From an uncultured Anaerolineae bacterium (GTDB lineage: Bacteria > Chloroflexota > Anaerolineae > Promineifilales > Promineifilaceae), in assembly GCA_905479495.1 (NCBI GenBank), contig CAJQMR010000007.1, forward strand, positions 124,001 to 188,000: DNA of 64,000 nucleotides, in the 5' to 3' direction. Shown piece by piece: positions 25,441 to 35,176 of the stretch. Position numbers and translations under genes: made by a program. Under the pieces are notes generated by a model, which saw only the letters and a program-made list of their open reading frames with translations, was not told the origin of the DNA and made no database searches. Positions within the stretch are counted from its first letter, which is position 1. Each line of letters starts with the position of its first letter.

Positions 25441-26597
25441 TGACTCATTAGCTCGATTTGTTTGGTAAGAGCCTGGCGTGTTTTTGGGTCCAATGTTTTT
25501 TCTTGGGCCTGACGCAGCGTGTCGAGACTGCGCTCGGGAAAGCCCAGACGGGCGTACCCATCTGCCAGACGGCGCAAGATGGCAATATTACCCGGTGACC
25601 GCCCTACCGCCCGCTGCCAATAGAGAACGGCCGTTGCCCACATTCCTCGCTGCGAAAACAATTTGCCCGCCTTATCCAACACCAATGGATCCTTGATCCG
25701 TTCATCTGCTACGGCAATGCGCCATTGTTTCACCCGTTTAAAATCACCGCCAGCCATAATCACCATGTACACATACAAAACCTGGAGAAGGATATAACCT
25801 GACGCACAAGGTATGAGCAGCCAGGCAGGTGCCCCGGCGGTAGGATTACCCGGAACCGATAAGAAAGCCAGCCCGACAGTTCCTAAAACCACAAGTATCA
25901 CGCCCAAAATTGCCAGCCAATAAGCCCATATCTGCCGGAAAAACAGCGCTACTGTAAAACCAACTTGCAATAGCAAAACAAAAAAGGCAGCTATCCAGTA
26001 AGCTGGAACAGAGAAAGGGATCTCTGGCGGTAGTTGGCTTAGGGATGCCCCGTAAATAAATATACCCAGCAATCCAAGTAGGTGATTTATGCTGCGCAAT
26101 ATGACCCAGATAATCAGATATTTGCTGCGATTGGGAAAAACTGGTTCTTTGCCCACCATGGGCCGCTTGCAGTTAGGGCAGCGTCTGTCGCTGCGCTGCA
26201 CTGGCTGGGCACAGTAGGCGCACAAATCGGCCGAACTGCTCCACACATCCTGGAACTTAGGCTTATGTGGATCAGTAGCTTCGGGCAGCACCACATCGTA
26301 AACAGGTTGGTCCCATACTTTTTCTTCTTCTGTTGGGGGTGGGGCAGGTGGGGGACTAACCCCCAGCTTTTTTAGCCCCTTTTTAGCAATTTCATTATCG
26401 GGGTTGATCGCCAGGACGTTTTCCAGGCAAATTTGGCGATCTTCTTTGGTTTTTACGGTGCCACTTAACCACAGCCAGGCCGTTTCATTTTTCTCGTCCT
26501 GCTCCACGATCTGTATGAGAAGCTGGTGGGCTTTTTCGCGCTCACCGGCTTTGGCTGCCTGGATGGCACTCCTGAGTAGTTGGTCACTCTCTGTCAT
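25419..26597 (-). CDS. TPR-zinc ribbon-membrane protein
   Basis: The 392-residue protein has an N-terminal TPR pair (residues ~5-80, with ETAWLWLSG and NPDNEIAKKGL), a Pro-rich spacer, a zinc ribbon CAYCAQPV...CPNCKRP (~125-145), four hydrophobic segments (~160-280) and a final TPR segment (~300-375). The layout suggests a membrane scaffold that binds partner proteins on the cytoplasmic side. I do not recognise a specific function. It is transcribed away from the sdh operon's end and separated from it by a GTGCGACGCAC hairpin. Its C-terminal residues come from the GAGATT repeat. Confidence 0.7.
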   Translation of the reverse strand: MTESDQLLRSAIQAAKAGEREKAHQLLIQIVEQDEKNETAWLWLSGTVKTKEDRQICLENVLAINPDNEIAKKGLKKLGVSPPPAPPPTEEEKVWDQPVYDVVLPEATDPHKPKFQDVWSSSADLCAYCAQPVQRSDRRCPNCKRPMVGKEPVFPNRSKYLIIWVILRSINHLLGLLGIFIYGASLSQLPPEIPFSVPAYWIAAFFVLLLQVGFTVALFFRQIWAYWLAILGVILVVLGTVGLAFLSVPGNPTAGAPAWLLIPCASGYILLQVLYVYMVIMAGGDFKRVKQWRIAVADERIKDPLVLDKAGKLFSQRGMWATAVLYWQRAVGRSPGNIAILRRLADGYARLGFPERSLDTLRQAQEKTLDPKTRQALTKQIELMSQKIEIGD

Positions 26598-26686
26598 GGC
26601 TCAATTGTTTGCTGTGGCACGCACTGAAACTGAAGTAAACGCTGCTTCAGAAGACTGCTGGGGTGCAGCCAGTTTTATAGTCTAGA

Positions 26687-26718
26687 GGTGCGACGCACTT
26701 ACACAAGTGCGTCGCACC
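26687..26718. repeat. GTGCGACGCAC palindromic repeat, copy 2
   Basis: GGTGCGACGCACTT (26687-26700) and AAGTGCGTCGCACC (26705-26718) are identical to the arms at 9297-9346 but close on a 4-nt loop, ACAC. It lies 12 bp beyond the sdhB stop on the minus strand, so it probably ends the sdh transcript. Confidence 0.78.
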
Positions 26719-26729
26719 TGGCGGTCAGA

Positions 26730-27455
26730 TTAAACTTCGCCAGAAGTCAGCGCCATTTTTACTTCGGCGATGGCTTTGGTAACTTCAATTTCACGCGGAC
26801 AAGCGTTGGTGCAGTTGAAGTTTGTGCGGCAGCGCCAGACGCCCATTGTATCGCCCACCACGTTCAGACGTTCGTTGTGTGCCTGGTCGCGGGAGTCGAA
26901 GATGAAGCGATGGGCCTGTACGATAGCCGCTGGCCCAATATATTGTTCATTGGCCCAGAAGCTGGGGCAGGAGCTGGTACAAGCGGCGCACAGAATACAT
27001 TTGGTGGTGTCGTCAAAGCGGGCCCGGTCTTCCTGGGATTGCAGTCGCTCACGGCCGTTTTCAGGCACGGGCGAATCGTTCACAAAATAGGGCATCACCG
27101 AACGGTAATGCTCAAAGAATGGGTCCATATCCACAATCAAATCTTTGAGAACACGCATACCCAGGATAGGCTCGATTTGAATTTTGGTTTCGTTGCTGCC
27201 TTCTTTGGTTAACCGAGCCACCAGCGTTTTGCAGGCCAGCGCATTGGCTCCGTTGATCCGCATGGCATCGGAGCCGCAGACGCCGTGGGCGCAGGAGCGG
27301 CGCAGTGACAGCGTGCCATCCTGTTCCCATTTGACCCGATGCAGAACATCAAGTACGGAATCATTGGGCCGAACATCTTGAACGGTGTACTCTCCCCACC
27401 AGGGAACGCTGTCCTTTTCTGGATTAAAGCGACGAATACGCATTTGAACTTGCAT
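26730..27455 (-). CDS. sdhB: Succinate dehydrogenase iron-sulfur subunit
   Basis: A 241-residue electron-transfer subunit. The [2Fe-2S] site reads SCAHGVCGSDAM with a later Cys in NALAC; Asp in the third ligand position is also seen in enterobacterial SdhB. The [4Fe-4S] cluster is CILCAACTSSCP and the [3Fe-4S] cluster is CRTNFNCTNACP, as in succinate dehydrogenases. It passes electrons from the FAD of SdhA to quinone at SdhCD. It is the last gene of sdhCDAB, 15 bp after sdhA, and has Shine-Dalgarno-like GGAG before its ATG. Confidence 0.96.
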   Translation of the reverse strand: MQVQMRIRRFNPEKDSVPWWGEYTVQDVRPNDSVLDVLHRVKWEQDGTLSLRRSCAHGVCGSDAMRINGANALACKTLVARLTKEGSNETKIQIEPILGMRVLKDLIVDMDPFFEHYRSVMPYFVNDSPVPENGRERLQSQEDRARFDDTTKCILCAACTSSCPSFWANEQYIGPAAIVQAHRFIFDSRDQAHNERLNVVGDTMGVWRCRTNFNCTNACPREIEVTKAIAEVKMALTSGEV

Positions 27456-27470
27456 GGGAATCTCCTCGAT

Positions 27471-29258
27471 TTAGTAGACGCGTTCCTTAGGCTCGTAGCG
27501 GCCCAGGGTGACAGGTTTGTAATCTAAACGATGTCCGCCATCTTCGGTACGGAAGTAGAAGGTGTGTTTCAGCCATTCAGCATCGTTGCGTTTTTGGTAA
27601 TCGTCGCGGGCATGGCCTCCACGGCTTTCTGGGCGAGCCAGGGCAGAAGCAGCCGTTACTTCGGCCAGTTCTAGCAAGCAGCCCAGTTCCCAGGCTTCCA
27701 GCAGATCGGTGTTGAACTTTTGCCCTTTGTCATCAATCTGAATATTGCGGCTGTACGATTCGATAAGCTCTTTCAGATCAGCAACGGCCGTACTCATTGT
27801 TTCTTCTGTGCGGAACACGCCAACGTTCGCGGTCATCGACTTTTGCATTTTGCTGCGCAGTTCGGTGGCTTTCACGCCGCCGCTGCCGTTGCGCAGCCGC
27901 TCAAACTCAGCCATTACTTCGCCGGCTGGATCGTCCGGCAGAGGGAGCAAATCAGCCTGATTGCAATATTCGGCCATGTGCTTGCCAGACCGACGGCCAA
28001 AGACCACCAGATCAACCAGTGAGTTGGTGCCTAGCCGGTTGGCCCCATGTACAGAGACACAGGCACATTCACCAGCGGCATACAGACCGTCAATTTTGCT
28101 GCCATCGACGTTGGCCAAAACACGGCCGTCTACATCGGTAGGTATGCCGCCCATCGCGTAATGGGCCGTCGGCTGTACCGGCATTGGTTCCGTGACCGGG
28201 TCAACGCCCAGATAGGTGCGCGTAAAATCAGCAATATCGGGCAATTTGGCTTCGATGTATTCCCGGTCAATGCGGCGGGGGTCCCCAGCCTCTTCAAAAT
28301 AATGGTTGACCGTTTCCGGGCGAATATCCAGATGGATATAATTTTGCCCATTAATGCCGCGCCCTGCCTGCATTTCCAGGAACATTGCCCGGCTGACGAC
28401 ATCGCGGCTGGCCAAATCTTTAATGGTGGGAGCGTATTTTTCCATGAACCGCTCCCCTTCATTGTTGATGAGCACGCCACCTTCGCCACGCACGCCTTCC
28501 GTAATGAGGACACCCAGACGGAAAATGCCCGTAGGATGGAATTGGAAGAATTCCATATCTTCCAGCGGGACACCGCGCCGTAAACAGATAGCCGCGCCGT
28601 CGCCCGTTAGGGAGTGGGCGTTGGAGGTGACTTCCCAGCAGCGCCCCCAGCCGCCGGTGGCAAAATGCACGGCTTTGCTGTGGAACACATGAAAGTCGCC
28701 TGTGCTAATTTCGATAGCCACCACACCGCGTACGGTGTCATCCACTCGAATCAAGTCCACGACGTGAAATTCGTCAAAGAAATTGACTTTATTTTTGATG
28801 CATTGCTGGTAAAGGGTTTGCAAAATCATGTGGCCAGTGCGGTCGGCGGCGTGGCAAGCACGCTGCACAGGTTGGCCTGTTTCGTTGTTGGTGTGGCCCC
28901 CAAAGCGGCGCTGAGAAATTTTGCCGTTGGGATACCGGTCAAATGGCAGCCCCATGTGTTCCAGTTCTACCACAGTGTCTACTGCTTCTTTACATAAAAC
29001 ATCTACCGCGTCCTGGTCTGCCAAGTAGTCGGACCCTTTCACGGTATCGTAGGCGTGCCATTCCCATCTGTCTTCTTCCATATTGCCCAGGGAAGCACCA
29101 ATGCCACCTTGGGCTGCGCCCGTATGGGAGCGTGTGGGATACAGTTTGGAAATGACGGCAACGTTAGCGCTTTTGCTGGCGTACAGCGCTGCCATTAATC
29201 CGGCACCGCCTGCACCTACAATGACGGCGTCGAATGTGTGTGTTTTTACGTTAGCCAT
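27471..29258 (-). CDS. sdhA: Succinate dehydrogenase flavoprotein subunit
   Basis: A 595-residue flavoprotein that oxidises succinate to fumarate. It has [14 protein letters not shown] for FAD, the covalent-FAD histidine region [15 protein letters not shown], the active-site region around HPTGIF and EGVRGEGG, and the C-terminal [13 protein letters not shown]. The start at 29258 gives the usual family N-terminus; an upstream in-frame start at 29300 would add an unlikely basic extension. Gene order here is C-D-A-B. The gap before it (29259-29339) contains one ACGGCCGT palindrome. Confidence 0.96.
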   Translation of the reverse strand: MANVKTHTFDAVIVGAGGAGLMAALYASKSANVAVISKLYPTRSHTGAAQGGIGASLGNMEEDRWEWHAYDTVKGSDYLADQDAVDVLCKEAVDTVVELEHMGLPFDRYPNGKISQRRFGGHTNNETGQPVQRACHAADRTGHMILQTLYQQCIKNKVNFFDEFHVVDLIRVDDTVRGVVAIEISTGDFHVFHSKAVHFATGGWGRCWEVTSNAHSLTGDGAAICLRRGVPLEDMEFFQFHPTGIFRLGVLITEGVRGEGGVLINNEGERFMEKYAPTIKDLASRDVVSRAMFLEMQAGRGINGQNYIHLDIRPETVNHYFEEAGDPRRIDREYIEAKLPDIADFTRTYLGVDPVTEPMPVQPTAHYAMGGIPTDVDGRVLANVDGSKIDGLYAAGECACVSVHGANRLGTNSLVDLVVFGRRSGKHMAEYCNQADLLPLPDDPAGEVMAEFERLRNGSGGVKATELRSKMQKSMTANVGVFRTEETMSTAVADLKELIESYSRNIQIDDKGQKFNTDLLEAWELGCLLELAEVTAASALARPESRGGHARDDYQKRNDAEWLKHTFYFRTEDGGHRLDYKPVTLGRYEPKERVY

Positions 29259-29339
29259 ATTTATCCTGCACTTTTTTGGAATACGGCCGTTTCCTTTCAA
29301 GACATTTAGCCTAAAAAAGATGCGACCTATAAATGTAAA

Positions 29340-29762
29340 TTAACCGGGCAAGCTGCTGGCCGCTTGGCGGGCTGCTTCTGGGTCAAACAATGAAATGCCA
29401 ATGGCTGCCCAAATCACAGTTGCCACCACAAAAACAGCCAAAATAATGTTGATCGTTTTCATGACGCCGGGATTATGAATGTAATCCTCTAACACGTTGC
29501 GCAGCCCATTGACGCCGTGGGGAATGGCAAACAGGAGCAGAAAGATGTCATATGCTTTCCAGCCCCAAGAATTCCATTGCTCAGCTACAAATATGAGCGT
29601 CAAGTTGCCGCTGCTGTTGAGCACATGTTGAATCATCATATGGCCCACGGCGAGAATTAATAATATCAGACCAGACAAACGCATAAACAGATAGGCATAG
29701 CGCTCAAAGTTAAATTTTATCTGTACTTTGCGACGGGTAATTGAAGGTGTTGCAGTTGTCAT
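29340..29762 (-). CDS. sdhD: Succinate dehydrogenase membrane anchor subunit D
   Basis: A 140-residue protein with three transmembrane helices; residues with a probable haem/quinone role are in the GHMMIQHVLN stretch. It pairs with SdhC to bind haem b and quinone. The start at 29762 is chosen because GGGAGT lies at the right distance upstream; a longer reading at 29846 would overlap sdhC without a ribosome-binding site. It lies between sdhC and sdhA. Confidence 0.88.
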   Translation of the reverse strand: MTTATPSITRRKVQIKFNFERYAYLFMRLSGLILLILAVGHMMIQHVLNSSGNLTLIFVAEQWNSWGWKAYDIFLLLFAIPHGVNGLRNVLEDYIHNPGVMKTINIILAVFVVATVIWAAIGISLFDPEAARQAASSLPG

Positions 29763-29776
29763 AATGTGATACTCCC

Positions 29777-30223
29777 TTAGCCTATGAAATCGCTTACCCG
29801 GGGAAATGCCCAGCAAGCAGCGCCTAAGCCACCACAGCGGCCCCAAAATTCAACCAGCATGTAAATGCCAATGGGTACAAAAACGGCCGCAAATAATACC
29901 CAAACAATAGTGGCGCTGCGTTGTTGATATTTCCACCACTCTGGTTTGAAATCTAAAATCGTGATGCGAATACCGTTAAAGGCATGATACAAGACGGCTG
30001 CCATCACACCAATTTCGCCAACAGCGAAGAGGGGATGCTTAAATAAGGCAATGGACCAAGCGTACAATTCGGGGTAAAAGTGGGCATTTGCGGTATCCCA
30101 GGAGTGCAAAACAAGAAAGCCCAAAATTGCCAAACCTGATAGGCGATGAGCTATCCAACTGTAATGCCCACTCTTTCCACGATACCGCACACTTTCGCGT
30201 ATGGTGAGTATTAAAGATGACAT
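29777..30223 (-). CDS. sdhC: Succinate dehydrogenase cytochrome b subunit C
   Basis: A 148-residue membrane protein with three helices, showing SWIAHRLSGLAI, the family's haem/quinone signature (His-Arg-x-Ser-Gly), and LYHAFNGIRI, where the histidine could ligate haem. The ATG at 30223 has GGAGATAC immediately upstream. It is the first gene of the operon, with a -10-like TATAAT (minus strand, plus positions 30364-30369) about 145 bp upstream. Confidence 0.9.
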   Translation of the reverse strand: MSSLILTIRESVRYRGKSGHYSWIAHRLSGLAILGFLVLHSWDTANAHFYPELYAWSIALFKHPLFAVGEIGVMAAVLYHAFNGIRITILDFKPEWWKYQQRSATIVWVLFAAVFVPIGIYMLVEFWGRCGGLGAACWAFPRVSDFIG

Positions 30224-30582
30224 GTATCTCCTTCCTCCACAACTGAGTGGATGTCTTGTAAATGGCATGCCGTTGAATCAAAAGGCCTACAGAGGATGTA
30301 GGGCGTTTACTCAGGTGAGAGCAAACAAACGGCTTTGCCTTCACATGAAAACAAATCGCGCTCATTATAACACGTTTGTTTAGGAACGTAAGGAATTTTG
30401 TAAGGGGATAACGGCTGGTTTTTGCGGTATAATTGGGCGCATGCACACTGGTATAGGACGCTGTTTTGTGGTTTGTCGGTGCACAAAAGTTTGGCCTTTT
30501 GTCTTATCAATTGATGAACATCGTCAGGTTGGATGGGCGGATGCTTGTCTAGGTTTTGGGCGACTGTTACACTTCAAACTTA
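30224..30582. other. Divergent control region of sdh and the GNAT gene
   Basis: A 359-bp gap. On the minus strand TATAAT (30364-30369) is a possible -10 for sdh; on the plus strand TATAAT at 30428-30433 is a possible -10 for the GNAT gene. Neither has a good -35 at 16-18 bp. Nothing else is recognised. Confidence 0.35.
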
Positions 30583-31662
30583 ATGATTAGACCGTTTAAC
30601 TTACGTGATTTGCCTCTTGTTCATCGGCTGAGTGAACTGGGTGTTTCTCTCCATACAGAATCGGCCCTGACTAAAAATTTGCACCCCACGCGGGGCGCAC
30701 TTTTTAGTTTGGTGGGTGGGGATTTTCCCACGTATGTTTGGAAATCCGACAAAAATGGGCTGGCTGGCTTTATTCAGCTTTATCTGGATGAGGAAAGCGT
30801 CCATGCGCATATTTTGTATTTAAGTTCAACAGGCGAGGGGCAAATTGTTAGTGAATCAAACGGCACGGCCGTTTCCGAGTCTAGTAATAATGATGAAGTT
30901 GTGAATGGCGAACGGCCGTATCAGGTGAATGAAGATGCCTGGCTGCCGTTGCTCGATCAAGCCGTTGTGGAAGCAGGTCAGCGTGGCATTCACAGCCTGG
31001 TTGCCGAAGTAGATGAAGTGAGCGATGAACTGCCAGTTCTACGGCGGGCTGGCTTTGTGGTTTATACTCGTCAGGATGTTTGGGTATTGGCCAACGGTGA
31101 GGCAGCCAGCGTCCAAGCAAGCGAAGAAACAAATATCTTAAGACCCCGCCAGGCGGAAGATGATTGGGACATACAGCTGTTGTATGCCAATACGGTCCCT
31201 CGCCTGGTTCAGCTAGTGGAGCCGATGCCCCCACTACATGACGGGGCAGGTTGGGTGTTACATGAAGAAAATGAATTAGCTGCTTTTGTCCATGTCCATG
31301 TAGGACCGGTAGCCACCTGGATGCGATTGTTTATCCACCCCAGTGCCGAAGCGCAGGCGGATCAGATTATTACGGCCGTTGTGCGCCAAACACCAGCGGC
31401 GGGTACCCGCCCTATTTACTGCTGCGTGCGCCGCTACCAAAGCTGGGTGCAAACAGCACTGGAGCGTTCTGGTTTTACCCAGTGGGGCAGCCAGGCCGTT
31501 ATGGTGAAACACATTGTGCAAAAAGCAACCAGACCCCTTTCGGACCTTTCAGCTGCGTTGGAGGCACAGGGCATAACACCAACCGCCCCGTTCGTCCGAC
31601 AATATAAAAAAAGGGAGCATAAGGAAGCGCAAACAGCCCTCCGGCTCCTATATAAAAAATAA
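30583..31662 (+). CDS. GNAT-fold N-acetyltransferase-like protein (two-domain)
   Basis: A 359-residue protein beginning MIRPFNLRDLPLVHRL, a typical GNAT opening, with a second similar opening around residues 190-200 (ILRPRQAEDDWDI), so it probably contains two GNAT domains, the first degenerate. The acetyl-CoA-binding pyrophosphate motif is not well kept, so catalysis is uncertain. A Lys/Arg-rich tail follows. It sits 5 bp before the SpoIIIAA-like ATPase gene, so the two are co-transcribed. The ATG at 30583 has no clear ribosome-binding site. Confidence 0.62.
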   Translation: MIRPFNLRDLPLVHRLSELGVSLHTESALTKNLHPTRGALFSLVGGDFPTYVWKSDKNGLAGFIQLYLDEESVHAHILYLSSTGEGQIVSESNGTAVSESSNNDEVVNGERPYQVNEDAWLPLLDQAVVEAGQRGIHSLVAEVDEVSDELPVLRRAGFVVYTRQDVWVLANGEAASVQASEETNILRPRQAEDDWDIQLLYANTVPRLVQLVEPMPPLHDGAGWVLHEENELAAFVHVHVGPVATWMRLFIHPSAEAQADQIITAVVRQTPAAGTRPIYCCVRRYQSWVQTALERSGFTQWGSQAVMVKHIVQKATRPLSDLSAALEAQGITPTAPFVRQYKKREHKEAQTALRLLYKK

Positions 31663-31666
31663 ATAC

Positions 31667-33322
31667 ATGAATCTTTCACAAACAGAACAAGCAAAAGCAG
31701 ATTTGCAAAAACTATTAGCGATATTACCGGTACCTATCGCCGAAAAAATTGAATCAATTGGTCGTGAAATTGAGTTGTTAGAAGTTGTCATGGATTTGGG
31801 CCGCCTGCCCACAGCCCGTTACACTGATGGCGAGGTGGTTTTGCGCCAAGAAGAAGTAACGGCCGCAGACATCGCCGCCGTGGTCAACGGCATTGGCGAT
31901 TTTGATGATGACAACCGGGCGGGCATTGCCCGCACCCTGCACCGCATCTCCGGCATTCGCAACCGCAAAGGTGAAGTCGTGGGCCTCACCTGCCGTGTCG
32001 GTCGTGCCGTCTATGGCACCATCGACATCATTGAAGATATTGTGGCTGAGGGGCACAGCATTTTGCTGCTGGGTCGCCCCGGTGTGGGCAAAACCACCAT
32101 GCTGCGTGAAATGGCTCGCATTCTGGCCGAAAAGCGGCGCGTGGTGATTGTCGATACCTCTAATGAGATTGGCGGCGATGGGGACATTCCCCACCCTGCC
32201 GTAGGCCGTGCCCGCCGGATGCAGGTGCCACGCCCCTCCCATCAACATGAAACGATGATTGAGGCGGTGGAAAATCACAACCCCGAGGTGATCATCATTG
32301 ATGAGATTGGTCGGGAGCGTGAAGCTGCTGCGGCTCGCACCATCAATGAGCGGGCAGTGCAGCTCATTGGCACAGCTCATGGTAACACGCTGGAAAATTT
32401 GTTGCTCAACCCAACCTTATCTGATCTGGTGGGTGGCATTGAGAGCGTGACGCTATCTGATGACGAAGCGCGACGGCGTGGTACGCAGAAAACTGTGTTG
32501 GAGCGGCGCGCCCCCCCGACGTTTGATGTGCTCATTGAGATTCAGGATCGTGAGAAGCTGTTGGTGCATCCCGATGTGACGGCGTCTGTGGATTCGATGC
32601 TGCGCGGCCAGCCCTTCCGCGTAGAATTTCGCTCGCGAGACGAGGCAGGCCAGGTGCAGGTGGTGCAGCAGAACGCGGTGGTGACTTCTGCAGCGGTAAC
32701 CGGGCGACGCGATGCTGGTCCCCGCAGAGAGAAAACGCGCGAGGATCGAAACGGCCGTATTTTCACCAACGGCAGCAATCGGGCCAATGAGGCCAAACCT
32801 GCCGCGTCCCTGCCGACCGAACCGGTACCGTATGAAGAAGAATCCGACACGCTGCACGTCTTTGCCTATGGCGTGGCGCGCAATCGGCTCATTCAGGCAG
32901 CCAAGCGGCTTAAAGTGCATATCACCCTGGTCAACACCTTGCCAGAAGCAGATGTGTTGGTGACGTTGAAAAGCTATTATCGCAAGCGGCGGCAACTCAT
33001 CAACGATGCCGAACGGCGGCGTACCCCAGTTTATGTGCTGCGGGCCAATACCACCAATCAGATGGAAAGCTTCTTGATTCAGGTGATGGATTTGGATGCA
33101 TCCAATTCCGCCGATCCGTTTGAGGCGGCTATTGCTGAAGCAGAGCGTGGCATTGAGTTGATTCAGACTGGGCAAGCCTCTGTGGATTTACGCCCGGTTG
33201 GTTCGGCCATCCGCCGTTATCAGCACCAGCTGGTGCGCCAGGCCAATTTGGTTTCGCACAGCTATGGTAAAGAACCTAACCGATACGTGCGCATCTTCAG
33301 CGCCAGCCGCGACAATAATTAA
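31667..33322 (+). CDS. SpoIIIAA/Ycf45-like AAA ATPase with R3H domain
   Basis: A 551-residue protein. Residues ~110-300 form a secretion-type/AAA ATPase with Walker A LLGRPGVGKTTML, Walker B EVIIIDEIG and GTAHGNTLENLL. The C-terminus (~505-545) is an R3H nucleic-acid-binding module around a RRYQHQLVR stretch. This arrangement matches chloroplast/cyanobacterial Ycf45 and related bacterial proteins, not the sporulation-specific SpoIIIAA alone. An acidic-basic low-complexity linker joins the parts. Probable role: RNA- or DNA-linked ATPase; exact job unknown. It shares the operon with the GNAT gene and lies just before tmk. Confidence 0.85.
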   Translation: MNLSQTEQAKADLQKLLAILPVPIAEKIESIGREIELLEVVMDLGRLPTARYTDGEVVLRQEEVTAADIAAVVNGIGDFDDDNRAGIARTLHRISGIRNRKGEVVGLTCRVGRAVYGTIDIIEDIVAEGHSILLLGRPGVGKTTMLREMARILAEKRRVVIVDTSNEIGGDGDIPHPAVGRARRMQVPRPSHQHETMIEAVENHNPEVIIIDEIGREREAAAARTINERAVQLIGTAHGNTLENLLLNPTLSDLVGGIESVTLSDDEARRRGTQKTVLERRAPPTFDVLIEIQDREKLLVHPDVTASVDSMLRGQPFRVEFRSRDEAGQVQVVQQNAVVTSAAVTGRRDAGPRREKTREDRNGRIFTNGSNRANEAKPAASLPTEPVPYEEESDTLHVFAYGVARNRLIQAAKRLKVHITLVNTLPEADVLVTLKSYYRKRRQLINDAERRRTPVYVLRANTTNQMESFLIQVMDLDASNSADPFEAAIAEAERGIELIQTGQASVDLRPVGSAIRRYQHQLVRQANLVSHSYGKEPNRYVRIFSASRDNN

Positions 33323-33327
33323 AATTT

Positions 33328-33384
33328 ATTTCCCCGGAAACTATTTCTTGGCGTATCCGCCTATCTGCGAGTTTCCGGGGAAAT
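33328..33384 (+). repeat. 14-bp perfect inverted repeat between the ATPase gene and tmk
   Basis: ATTTCCCCGGAAAC at 33328-33341 is exactly matched by GTTTCCGGGGAAAT at 33371-33384 with a 29-nt loop. It lies 6 bp after the ATPase stop and could end that transcript or be part of the intergenic palindrome population. Confidence 0.65.
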
Positions 33385-33402
33385 GAGATCAGGGAATTGT
33401 GC

Positions 33403-34026
33403 ATGTTTGTAACGTTTGAAGGCCCAGAGGGCAGCGGAAAATCCAGCCAGATTGCTCTGCTGGCCTCTTTTTTGCAGGAGCGCTTTACGGTGGTTACCAC
33501 ACGAGAGCCGGGCGGGACGCCTATTGGGGACGAGATTCGGGCCTGTGTGCACAATGTGGCCAACACGGCCATGACACCGACGGCAGAGATGTTGCTGTAT
33601 TCGGCATCGCGGGCGCAGCTGGTGGGTGAATTGATACGGCCGTCTCTCGCTGCAGGCTATATCGTGTTGTGTGATCGTTATGCCGATAGCACGCTGGCTT
33701 ACCAGGGATACGGCCGTGGCCTCAACCTGGAACATTTGCGCCAGGTAACCCAAATTGCCACGGGCGGCCTAACACCAGACCTGACGTTTTTCCTGGATAT
33801 TGATGTGGAACGGGGTTTAGCGCGCCGCACGGATGGCGGATTAGAGATGAATCGCCTTGACCTGGAAACGGTGCAGTTTCATCAGCGTGTGCGTGAGGGG
33901 TATCGTCAGCTTATTGCCGAAGATCCCAGTCGTTGGGAAATCATTGATGCGGATCGACCGATTACGGCCGTTCAGCAAGATTTACAAAAAACGTTACTGG
34001 CGCGTCTGGAAACAGTTCGTAGCTAG
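33403..34026 (+). CDS. tmk: Thymidylate kinase
   Basis: A 207-residue dTMP kinase making dTDP from dTMP and ATP. It has the P-loop FEGPEGSGKSSQ, the DR-Y/H motif in CDRYADSTLAYQ, and FFLDIDVERGLAR in the third strand region; the lid segment RRTDGG lies around residue 145. The length is normal. The ATG at 33403 starts directly with the family's first strand. Its stop overlaps the FmdB stop on the other strand by 4 bp (34023-34026). Confidence 0.95.
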   Translation: MFVTFEGPEGSGKSSQIALLASFLQERFTVVTTREPGGTPIGDEIRACVHNVANTAMTPTAEMLLYSASRAQLVGELIRPSLAAGYIVLCDRYADSTLAYQGYGRGLNLEHLRQVTQIATGGLTPDLTFFLDIDVERGLARRTDGGLEMNRLDLETVQFHQRVREGYRQLIAEDPSRWEIIDADRPITAVQQDLQKTLLARLETVRS

Positions 34027-34409
34027 CCGATTTCATCCAACGAGTCTAAGCCTGCTGCCAGATCGGGCATGGATTGTTCAATTGCTTCTGGTGATTCGCC
34101 CTTTTCCAACCGATCGACGACCTCGTTAAACTCACCTCCTAAATCTTCGCCCATTTCCTTCCCCATTTTGCGCATGAATTTACCCAAGGACCGGGGATCG
34201 TCCTCATCTAAACCAGCCAGATCGCCTTCCATCATGCTATCCAAACGGCTATCTTCTGATTTGGCAACGGCGACGCGGCTAATGCGGCGTTTTATTTCCA
34301 GACTGCCGCAATTTGGACAGACGGGTTGGACCTTGCCATACTCACTGTATGAAAATTGTAGTCGGGCCAATTTGCCACACGCTTGGCAGCGATAATCGTA
34401 AAAAGGCAT
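34023..34409 (-). CDS. FmdB-family zinc ribbon protein
   Basis: A 128-residue protein with an N-terminal zinc ribbon, FYDYRCQACG...VCPNCGS (two CxxC pairs, residues ~8-35), typical of the FmdB regulatory family, followed by an acidic helical C-terminus with a Met-rich stretch. The start at 34409 gives the standard family opening MPFYDYRC. Its stop is shared in sequence with the tmk stop. Function in the family is poorly defined, often regulatory. Confidence 0.85.
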   Translation of the reverse strand: MPFYDYRCQACGKLARLQFSYSEYGKVQPVCPNCGSLEIKRRISRVAVAKSEDSRLDSMMEGDLAGLDEDDPRSLGKFMRKMGKEMGEDLGGEFNEVVDRLEKGESPEAIEQSMPDLAAGLDSLDEIG

Positions 34410-34522
34410 GATATTGATTTCCTTCGATATTAAACTTGTGATCGGAGGTTTATTATACGGGTCATTAGGTGGAGCATCAAACGGCCGTATCCTATTCATC
34501 AGCAATTATAAAAGAGGTTATT

Positions 34523-35146
34523 GTGGTAGAAGAAAGCTTGTATCAAAAAGAAAATTATCCAAAACTTATCGTTATTTCCGGCCCATCTGGGGTGGGCAAG
34601 GACACCATTGCCCGCAACCTGATTGATTCAGATCCAGATCGGTTTTACTTTGTCGTGACAGCCACTACCCGACCACCCCGCGTTGGTGAAACACATGGCG
34701 TCGATTACTTTTTCTTTAGCAACGATGAATTTGCTGAAATGATTGAGAATAATGAGCTGCTGGAATATGCCGTTGTTTATAACGATTACAAAGGCATTCC
34801 CAAACAGCAAATCCGGGATGCCCTCAATAGTGGTCGGGATGTCATTATGCGGGTGGATGTTCAAGGAGCAGCCACCGTACGTAAGATTATTCCCAATGCC
34901 ATTTCCGTTTTTCTGACAACAGAAACGGAATCCGAGCTGGTGCGCCGTTTACGAGAGCGCAAGTCAGAAACGGCCGAAGGACTTAATCTGCGTATCGCTG
35001 CTGCTCGTCAGGAGATGAAGCGCATTCAAGAATTTGATTATTGGGTAATTAATGCGGAAGATCGGCAAGGGCGAGCGGTACGGGAGATTCTAAGCATTAT
35101 CGAAGCCGCCCACTGCCAGGTGAAACAAAAGCCGATTCTACTGTAG
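34523..35146 (+). CDS. gmk: Guanylate kinase
   Basis: A 207-residue GMP kinase: P-loop VISGPSGVGKDT, GMP-binding TATTRPPRVGETHGVDYFF, and ELLEYAVVYNDYKG. It phosphorylates GMP to GDP. The GTG at 34523 is chosen because AGAGG precedes it by 5 bp and the family N-terminus is short; an ATG at 34469 would add 18 residues and lacks a ribosome site. In the second half the R-x5-R arm and DYWVINAEDR match the family. Its end is followed by a strong terminator. Confidence 0.94.
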   Translation: MVEESLYQKENYPKLIVISGPSGVGKDTIARNLIDSDPDRFYFVVTATTRPPRVGETHGVDYFFFSNDEFAEMIENNELLEYAVVYNDYKGIPKQQIRDALNSGRDVIMRVDVQGAATVRKIIPNAISVFLTTETESELVRRLRERKSETAEGLNLRIAAARQEMKRIQEFDYWVINAEDRQGRAVREILSIIEAAHCQVKQKPILL

Positions 35147-35176
35147 GTCTGCACTGGACATGGCTAACAATAAGAA

